The notes below the pieces were generated by a model that saw only the letters and a list, made by a program, of their open reading frames with translations, searched no databases and was not told the origin of the DNA. Below, piece by piece: positions 58,022-64,000 of a stretch of DNA of 64,000 bases. A program made the position numbers and the translations under genes. The stretch is from Micromonospora tulbaghiae (GTDB lineage Bacteria > Actinomycetota > Actinomycetes > Mycobacteriales > Micromonosporaceae). The stretch lies in assembly GCF_900091605.1 (NCBI RefSeq), contig NZ_FMCQ01000005.1, positions 124,001 to 188,000 of the forward strand, in the 5' to 3' direction. Every line of letters starts with the position of its first letter. Positions within the stretch are counted from its first letter, which is position 1.

Positions 58022-59686
58022 ACTCCCGCAGAACTCGCCGAGGTCGTCCTCGCCGCAGCCCACGCCGTCTTCGACGAGCGGGGACTGGACCGCGCCGCGC
58101 TGCCCGCGCAGACCACCGTCGAGCGACCCCGTAATCCCGATCACGGTGACTACGCCTCGACGCTGGCGCTCCAGCTCAGCAAGAAGGTGGGCGTACCCCC
58201 GCGGGAGCTGGCGACCGCGCTGGCCGACGAGCTGGCCAAGGCGCCGGGGATCAAGTCGGTGGAGATCGCCGGGCCCGGCTTCCTGAACATCCGCCTGGAC
58301 GCGGCCGCCGCCGGCCAGCTCGCCAAGGTCATCGTCGAGGCCGGTCCGGCGTACGGGCGCAGCGACACGCTCGCCGGTCAGCGGATCAACCTGGAGTTCG
58401 TCTCGGCGAACCCGACCGGCCCGGTGCACATCGGCGGGGTCCGCTGGGCGGCCGTCGGCGACGCGCTCAGCCGCCTGCTCCGCGCCACCGGCGCCGACGT
58501 GGGCACCGAGTACTACTTCAACGACGCCGGCTCCCAGATCGACCGGTTCGCCCGCTCGCTGCTGGCCGCCGCCAGGGGCGAGCCCGCGCCGGAGGACGGC
58601 TACGGCGGGGCGTACATCGCGGAGATCGCCGCCGAGGTGGTCCGGCTGCGCCCGGATGTGCTCGACCTCACCGAGGACGCCGCCCAGGAGGTGTTCCGGA
58701 ACGAGGGCGTCCAGCTGATGTTCGCCGAGATCAAGTCCTCGCTGCGCGACTTCGGGGTGGAGTTCGACACCTACTTCAACGAGAAGGACCTGCACGACGG
58801 GGGCGCGCTGGACGCGGCGCTGGACCGGCTGCGGGAGCAGGGGCACGTCTTCGAGTCCGAGGGCGCGACCTGGCTGCGCACCACCGAGTTCGGCGACGAC
58901 AAGGACCGGGTGCTGCGCAAGTCCAACGGCGAGTGGACGTACTTCGCCGCCGACTGCGCCTACTACCTGAACAAGCGGGAGCGCGGCTTCGACCGGGTCG
59001 TGATCATGCTGGGCGCCGACCATCACGGCTACATCGGCCGGATGAAGGCGATGTCCGCGTGCTTCGGCGACGACCCGGCGCGCAACCTGGAGATCCTCAT
59101 CGGCCAGCTGGTCAACCTGGTCCGCGACGGCGCCCCGGTGCGGATGAGCAAGCGGGCCGGCACCGTGGTCACGCTGGAGGACCTGGTCGACGCGATCGGC
59201 GTGGACGCCGCCCGGTACGCGCTGGCCCGCTACTCGGCCGACTCGCCCATCGACATCGACGTGGAGCTGTGGACCCGGGCCAAGAACGACAACCCGGTCT
59301 ACTACGTGCAGTACGTCGCGGCCCGGACCGCCGGCGCGGCCCGCAACGCGGCCGAGATCGGGCTGACCCGTGGTGACGCCGCCGCGTTCCAGCCGGAGCT
59401 GCTCGGTCACGACAAGGAGAACGAGCTGCTCAAGGCGCTCGCGGAGTTCCCCGCGGTGGTGGCCACCGCGGCCGAGCTGCGCGAGCCGCACCGGGTGGCC
59501 CGCTACCTGGAGGAGAGCGTCGCGCAGGCGTACCACCGGTTCTACGACAACTGCCGGATCGCCCCGCAGGGCGATGAGGAGATCACCGACACCCACCGGG
59601 CCCGGCTCTGGCTCAACGACGCCACCCGGGTGGTCATCGCCAACGGCCTGCACCTGCTCGGGGTGTCCGCGCCGGAGCGGATGTAG
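58019..59686 (+). CDS. argS: Arginyl-tRNA synthetase
   Basis: 555-residue class I synthetase. Conserved N-terminal Add1 domain, HIGH-type motif PVHIGG, the KMSKS-type loop VRMSKR and the C-terminal helical anticodon-binding domain. It charges tRNA-Arg. GTG 58019 is the only start compatible with the N-terminal domain and has a leaderless -10. First gene of the argS-lysA-hom-thrC run. Confidence 0.95.
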   Translation: MTPAELAEVVLAAAHAVFDERGLDRAALPAQTTVERPRNPDHGDYASTLALQLSKKVGVPPRELATALADELAKAPGIKSVEIAGPGFLNIRLDAAAAGQLAKVIVEAGPAYGRSDTLAGQRINLEFVSANPTGPVHIGGVRWAAVGDALSRLLRATGADVGTEYYFNDAGSQIDRFARSLLAAARGEPAPEDGYGGAYIAEIAAEVVRLRPDVLDLTEDAAQEVFRNEGVQLMFAEIKSSLRDFGVEFDTYFNEKDLHDGGALDAALDRLREQGHVFESEGATWLRTTEFGDDKDRVLRKSNGEWTYFAADCAYYLNKRERGFDRVVIMLGADHHGYIGRMKAMSACFGDDPARNLEILIGQLVNLVRDGAPVRMSKRAGTVVTLEDLVDAIGVDAARYALARYSADSPIDIDVELWTRAKNDNPVYYVQYVAARTAGAARNAAEIGLTRGDAAAFQPELLGHDKENELLKALAEFPAVVATAAELREPHRVARYLEESVAQAYHRFYDNCRIAPQGDEEITDTHRARLWLNDATRVVIANGLHLLGVSAPERM

Positions 59687-59746
59687 CGTGCGAGCGCGAG
59701 GAGTGAGCTTGCGAGCCCCGCAGTCGCGAAGCGGAGACGAGTAGAG
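59687..59746 (+). repeat. Low-complexity intergenic sequence between argS and lysA
   Basis: 60 bp built of gcgag/gaag motifs (gcgagcgcga, agtgagcttg, cgcgaagcgg). I recall near-identical short intergenic modules scattered in Micromonospora genomes, but this could not be verified here. It also carries the lysA ribosome-site region (cggagacgagtagag). Confidence 0.4.
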
Positions 59747-61156
59747 ATGCGGGCACACGAGGCAGGCGCACTGCACGGCGAGATCGGCACCCGGGGGCCG
59801 GCCTGGCTGCGTACCCCGGTGGACGTCAACGCCCTGGTGCCGCAACTGTGGCCGCGCAACGTGGCGCGCGGCCCCGGCGGCGCGCTCACCGTCGCGGGCC
59901 TGGACGTCCGCGACCTGGCCGCGGAGTACGGCACCCCGGCGTACGTGCTCGACGAGGACGACCTGCGCGGGCGCTGCCGCGAGTTCCGGGCGGCCTTCCC
60001 GGACGCGGACATCTACTACGCCGGCAAGGCGTTCCTGTGCCGCGCCGTGGTCCGGATGATCGCCGAGGAGGGCCTCTTCCTCGACGTCTGCACCGGCGGC
60101 GAGCTGGCCACCGCGCTGTCGGCGGGCATGCCGCCTGCGCGGATCGGCTTCCACGGCAACAACAAGTCGGTGGCCGAGCTGACCCGGGCGGTGGACGCCG
60201 GCGTGGGCCGGATCATCGTCGACTCGTTCACCGAGATCGACCGGCTCACCGAGCTGGCCCGCGAGCGCCGCGTGCGCCCGAAGGTGCTGGTCCGGGTCAC
60301 CGTCGGCGTGGAGGCGCACACCCACGAGTTCATCGCCACCGCGCACGAGGACCAGAAGTTCGGCTTCTCGCTCGCGGGCGGCGCCGCCGCGGCGGCCGCG
60401 TTCAAGATCCTCGACGAGGACGTGCTGGAGCTGCGCGGCCTGCACTCGCACATCGGCTCGCAGATCTTCGACGCCAGCGGCTTCGAGGTGTCCGCCCGCC
60501 GGGTGCTCGCCCTCCAGTCGCAGATCCGGGACGCCCGGGGCGTGGAGCTGCCCGAGCTGGACCTGGGCGGCGGCTTCGGCATCGCGTACACCACGCAGGA
60601 CGACCCGGCGACGCCGCACGACCTGGCCAAGCGGCTCCGCAAGATCGTCGACGGGGAGTGCGCGGCGGAGAACCTGGCGGTGCCGCACCTGTCCGTCGAG
60701 CCGGGCCGCGCGATCGTCGGCCCGGCCGTGTTCACGCTCTACGAGGTCGGGACCGTCAAGTCCGTGCCGACAGGCACTGGCGGTGACGCAGCCGACGGTC
60801 GTGCTTATGTCAGCGTGGACGGGGGGATGAGCGACAACATCCGTACCGCGCTCTACGACGCCTCGTACTCGGCCACGCTGGCGAACCGCACGTCAACCGC
60901 ACAGCCGATGCTCGCCCGCGTGGTGGGAAAGCATTGTGAGTCCGGGGACATCGTGGTGAAGGATGAATTCCTGCCCGCTGACGTGCAGCCCGGAGATCTT
61001 GTCGCGGTGCCCGGCACCGGGGCCTACTGCCGGAGCATGGCGAGCAACTACAACCATGTCCCGCGGCCCCCGGTCGTCGCCGTCCGCGAAGGTCGGGCGC
61101 GGCTGATCGTCCGCCGGGAGACCGAAGACGACCTGCTGGCATTGGATGTGGGATGA
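59747..61156 (+). CDS. lysA: Diaminopimelate decarboxylase
   Basis: 469 residues, fold-type III PLP enzyme. The PLP lysine is in YYAGKAFLC; GGGFGIAY and the C-terminal CESGD motif complete the active site. It makes lysine from meso-diaminopimelate, which also supplies peptidoglycan. Four-base overlap with hom (ATGA). Confidence 0.95.
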   Translation: MRAHEAGALHGEIGTRGPAWLRTPVDVNALVPQLWPRNVARGPGGALTVAGLDVRDLAAEYGTPAYVLDEDDLRGRCREFRAAFPDADIYYAGKAFLCRAVVRMIAEEGLFLDVCTGGELATALSAGMPPARIGFHGNNKSVAELTRAVDAGVGRIIVDSFTEIDRLTELARERRVRPKVLVRVTVGVEAHTHEFIATAHEDQKFGFSLAGGAAAAAAFKILDEDVLELRGLHSHIGSQIFDASGFEVSARRVLALQSQIRDARGVELPELDLGGGFGIAYTTQDDPATPHDLAKRLRKIVDGECAAENLAVPHLSVEPGRAIVGPAVFTLYEVGTVKSVPTGTGGDAADGRAYVSVDGGMSDNIRTALYDASYSATLANRTSTAQPMLARVVGKHCESGDIVVKDEFLPADVQPGDLVAVPGTGAYCRSMASNYNHVPRPPVVAVREGRARLIVRRETEDDLLALDVG

Positions 61157-62457
61157 CCTCACCGGTTCGCTTGGCGCTGCTCGGCTGCGGCACTGTCGGC
61201 AGCGACGTGGTCCGACTGCTGCACGAGCAGTCGGAAGACCTCGCCGCCCGGATCGGCGCCCCGCTGGAGATCGCCGGGATCGCCGTACGCCGGATCGGCC
61301 GTGACCGCGGTGACCTGCCGGTCGACCCGGCGCTGTTCACCACCGACGCGCTCGGGCTGATCAAGCGCGACGACGTGGACGTGGTGGTCGAGGTGGTCGG
61401 CGGCATCGAGCCGGCCCGGGGTTGGCTGGTCGAGGCGCTGCGCGCGGGCAAGAGCGTGGTCACCGCCAACAAGGCGCTGCTCGCCGAGGACGGCGCCGCA
61501 CTGCACGACGCCGCCGCCGAGGGCGGCGCCGACCTCTACTACGAGGCCAGCGTCGCCGGAGCCATCCCGCTGCTGCGCCCGCTGCGCGAGTCGCTGCACG
61601 GCGACCGGATCACCCGGGTCACCGGCATCGTGAACGGCACCACGAACTTCATCCTCTCCGCCATGGACGCCACCGGCGCCGGGTTCGCCGAGGCGCTGGA
61701 GGAGGCCACCGAGCTGGGGTACGCCGAGGCCGACCCGACGGCCGACGTGGAGGGCTTCGACGCCGCCGCCAAGGCCGCCATCCTCGCCTCGCTGGCGTTC
61801 CACACCCGGGTGACCGCCGCCGACGTGCACCGCGAGGGCATCACCGAGGTGACCGCCGCGGACGTGGCCAGCGCCAAGGCCATGGGCTGCACGATCAAAC
61901 TGCTCTGCATCGCGGCCCGGGGCGTCGACGCGGAGGGCCGGGAGACCGTCAACGTCCGGGTGCACCCGGCGATGATCCCGCTGACGCATCCGCTCGCGAG
62001 CGTCGGTGACGCGTTCAACGCGGTCTTCGTCGAGGCCGACGCCGCCGGGCAGCTCATGTTCTACGGCCGGGGCGCCGGTGGCGCGCCCACCGCCAGCGCG
62101 GTGCTCGGCGACGTGGTGGCGGTGGCCCGCAACCGCCTCGCCGGGGTGCACGCGGCGAGCGAGTCGGCGTACGCGGACCTGCCGGTGCGGCCGATGGGTG
62201 AGGCGCTCACCCGCTACCACATCAGCCTCGACGTGGCCGACCGGCCGGGCGTGCTGGCCGGGGTGGCAGGCGTCTTCGCCCGGCACGAGGTGTCCATCGC
62301 CACCGTCCGCCAGGGCCCGGCCGGCGGGGACGCCGAACTGGTCATCGTCACCCACGTCGCGCCCGATGCCGCGCTCGCGGCCACCGTCGGTGAGCTGCGC
62401 GGACTCGACATCGTCCGTTCGGTGACGAGTGTGCTGCGGGTGGAGGGTGGCGCGTAA
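61153..62457 (+). CDS. hom: Homoserine dehydrogenase
   Basis: 434 residues: NAD(P) domain (LLGCGTVGSDV), catalytic domain with the family GIVNGTTNFIL motif and ADVEGFDAAAK, and a C-terminal ACT domain (about 355-430) for feedback by threonine. It reduces aspartate semialdehyde to homoserine. Coupled to lysA. Confidence 0.95.
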   Translation: MTSPVRLALLGCGTVGSDVVRLLHEQSEDLAARIGAPLEIAGIAVRRIGRDRGDLPVDPALFTTDALGLIKRDDVDVVVEVVGGIEPARGWLVEALRAGKSVVTANKALLAEDGAALHDAAAEGGADLYYEASVAGAIPLLRPLRESLHGDRITRVTGIVNGTTNFILSAMDATGAGFAEALEEATELGYAEADPTADVEGFDAAAKAAILASLAFHTRVTAADVHREGITEVTAADVASAKAMGCTIKLLCIAARGVDAEGRETVNVRVHPAMIPLTHPLASVGDAFNAVFVEADAAGQLMFYGRGAGGAPTASAVLGDVVAVARNRLAGVHAASESAYADLPVRPMGEALTRYHISLDVADRPGVLAGVAGVFARHEVSIATVRQGPAGGDAELVIVTHVAPDAALAATVGELRGLDIVRSVTSVLRVEGGA

Positions 62458-62569
62458 CCCACGCGTCCCGCCTGATGGTTAGAGCAGGGTGTGCCGGTGG
62501 CCGGCCGGGCAGGCTGGTCCACGCTGGTGACGGGCCCCGGAGCGGGGCGACAGAGGCGAGGAGCACGAC

Positions 62570-63619
62570 ATGTGGCGGGGACTGATCGAGGCGTACCGGG
62601 ATCGGCTGCCGGTCACCGGGGCGACTCCCGTCGTCACGCTGCACGAGGGCAATACGCCGCTGCTTCCGGCGCCGGTGCTCTCCGCCCGGGTCGGCGCGGA
62701 CGTGTGGCTCAAGGTCGAGGGCGCCAACCCGACCGGCTCGTTCAAGGACCGCGGCATGACGGTCGCGGTCTCCAAGGCCGTCGAGGCCGGTGACAAGGCG
62801 ATCATCTGCGCCTCCACCGGCAACACCAGCGCCTCCGCCGCCGCGTACGCGGCCCGCGCCGGAATCACCTGCGCGGTGCTGGTGCCGCAGGGCAAGATCG
62901 CGCTGGGCAAGCTGGCCCAGGCGCTCGTGCACGGCGCGAAGCTGCTCCAGGTGCAGGGCAACTTCGACGACTGCCTCGGGCTCGCCGGCAAGCTCGCCCA
63001 GGACTACCCGGTCGCGCTGGTCAACTCCGTCAACATCGACCGGCTGCACGGCCAGAAGACCGCCGCCTTCGAGATCGTCGAGGCGCTCGGCGACGCGCCC
63101 GACATCCACTGCCTGCCGGTCGGCAACGCCGGAAACATCACCGCGTACTGGATGGGCTACTCCGAGGACCTGCGCGACGGCAACGCCACGAAGGCCCCCC
63201 GGATGTACGGCTTCCAGGCGGCCGGCGCCGCCCCGATCGTCACCGGGCAGGTGGTGCCGGAGCCGTCGACGATCGCCACCGCCATCCGGATCGGCAACCC
63301 GGCGAGCTGGACGAAGGCCATCGACGCCCGGGACGCCTCCGACGGTCTGATCTCGGCGGTCACCGACCGGGAGATCCTGTCGGCGTACCGGCTGCTGGCC
63401 CGCGAGGTGGGCGTCTTCGTCGAGCTGGGCAGCGCGGCCAGCGTCGCCGGTCTGCTCCAGCAGGCCGCCGCCGGGCGGGTGCCGGCCGGGTCGCGGGTGG
63501 TCTGCACCGTCACCGGGCACGGCCTGAAGGACCCGGAGTGGGCCATCTCCACCGCACCGGCGCCGATGACCATCGCCAACGACGCGCTGGCCGCCGCCCG
63601 CTCGCTCGACCTCGTCTGA
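62570..63619 (+). CDS. thrC: Threonine synthase
   Basis: 349 residues, short-type PLP fold II threonine synthase. The PLP lysine lies in TGSFKDRGM, the phosphate loop in VGNAGNITAYW. ATG 62570 follows GAGGAG. It converts phosphohomoserine to threonine. The expected thrB does not follow; an RND-type gene comes next. Confidence 0.95.
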   Translation: MWRGLIEAYRDRLPVTGATPVVTLHEGNTPLLPAPVLSARVGADVWLKVEGANPTGSFKDRGMTVAVSKAVEAGDKAIICASTGNTSASAAAYAARAGITCAVLVPQGKIALGKLAQALVHGAKLLQVQGNFDDCLGLAGKLAQDYPVALVNSVNIDRLHGQKTAAFEIVEALGDAPDIHCLPVGNAGNITAYWMGYSEDLRDGNATKAPRMYGFQAAGAAPIVTGQVVPEPSTIATAIRIGNPASWTKAIDARDASDGLISAVTDREILSAYRLLAREVGVFVELGSAASVAGLLQQAAAGRVPAGSRVVCTVTGHGLKDPEWAISTAPAPMTIANDALAAARSLDLV

Positions 63620-63732
63620 GGGTTCCCGCCTCATCGGCGGTGGCATCGGCTGGGGCGGATGCCGGGAGTGTCAGGGCGTGCGGCAGACTCAGACACCCCC
63701 GCAGACACCTCTCCAGGAGTTGAGTCACGCCG

Positions 63733-64000
63733 ATGTCGCTGCTCGCCAGATTCAGCCTCGCCAACCGGGGGCTGATCGCCCTCGTCGCGTTGGTGACCAC
63801 GGCCTTCGGCCTGTTCGCCGTGCCGTCGCTGAAGCAGCAGCTCCTGCCGTCGCTGGAGTTCCCCGCCGCGTTCATCGTGGCGACGTACCCGGGCGCCGCG
63901 CCGGAGATTGTGGAATCCCAGGTCGCCGAGCCGATCGAGAACAGCCTCAAGGGCATCCCGGGCCTGGACAAGGTCACCTCGACCTCGCGCGAGGGCGCGG
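63733..64000 (+). CDS. RND-type efflux transporter permease, 3' end outside window
   Basis: First 89 residues only. SLANRGLIALVALVTTAFG is the first membrane helix of AcrB/MexB-type (HAE1) pumps, and YPGAAPEIVESQVAEPIE is the classic following external motif. AGGAG lies upstream at long spacing. Confidence 0.85.
   Translation, partial: MSLLARFSLANRGLIALVALVTTAFGLFAVPSLKQQLLPSLEFPAAFIVATYPGAAPEIVESQVAEPIENSLKGIPGLDKVTSTSREGA

Noticed and set aside
62458..62569. Threonine attenuator before thrC
   Set aside because: No leader ORF rich in Thr or Ile codons and no clear terminator/antiterminator pair.

Overview
The window is chromosomal DNA of a high-G+C actinomycete, most likely Micromonospora or a close relative in Micromonosporaceae. 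The basis is very high G+C, GTG and ATG starts in similar numbers, actinobacterial families (FHA protein, SCO7613-like membrane protein, DUF6412 beside a YidC homologue, DUF3105/DUF305, rocD/ddaH), and several starts with a TAnnnT box six bases upstream, the geometry of leaderless actinobacterial promoters. The genus is an inference. No prophage, integrase, intact insertion sequence or CRISPR array was seen.

Layout. 1-15.1 kb: HtrA-type protease (5' end outside the window), BON-domain stress protein, GT4 glycosyltransferase, membrane Ser/Thr kinase, a patatin/acyltransferase pair, CutA, a giant zinc-ribbon membrane protein, SDR, fatty acid desaturase, lipoprotein, FHA protein. 15.1-20.7 kb: a translationally coupled arginine-catabolic pair (ddaH-rocD), an acidic-repeat membrane protein, and a coupled secreted pair (FnIII-CBM2 protein and a GH43 enzyme resembling exo-beta-1,3-galactanase). 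20.9-26.8 kb: Nei/Fpg glycosylase, APH(6)-type kinase, WGR/beta-propeller protein, CoA-disulfide-reductase-like flavoprotein, YbdK-type ligase. 26.9-31.3 kb: DUF6412 protein, YidC-like insertase, then two secreted polysaccharide hydrolases, GH16-CBM6 with a LacI-type operator and CBM2-FnIII-GH18. 31.3-38.0 kb: DedA, DUF1349, GH13 enzyme, FabG, two small membrane proteins, Gfo/Idh oxidoreductase, an unrecognised protein.

38.0-40.8 kb is the most unusual part. An Erm-family 23S rRNA methyltransferase is preceded by an apparently leaderless 39-residue ORF containing overlapping Arg-X-Arg motifs, then about 260 nt of strongly self-complementary RNA with two identical 19-nt palindromes. A DUF2795 gene overlaps the erm 3' end, and an erythromycin-esterase-family gene follows. 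This looks like a macrolide-responsive resistance islet. 40.8-46.0 kb carries a TetR-MMPL efflux unit with two tandem palindromic operators, a PadR regulator divergent from a flavin monooxygenase, and an HxlR regulator. 46.0-48.3 kb has a stand-alone LigD polymerase and an NDH-2-like oxidoreductase behind an ECF41-like promoter. 48.4-52.7 kb has a DUF1275 protein, a small membrane protein with a bicupin oxalate decarboxylase behind a long dyad, and a LuxR-type regulator with no visible ATPase domain. 52.8-55.1 kb is a GntR/YtrA-type regulator with an ABC ATPase and permease.

55.2-64.0 kb: tRNA-Arg(CCG), a gene that looks like a catalytically dead IS630-type transposase, a DUF3105-DUF305 operon, then the housekeeping run argS-lysA-hom-thrC and the start of an RND-type transporter cut by the window end. 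Many genes are short operons with their own visible operators. Secreted glycan degradation and drug response are the main accessory themes.
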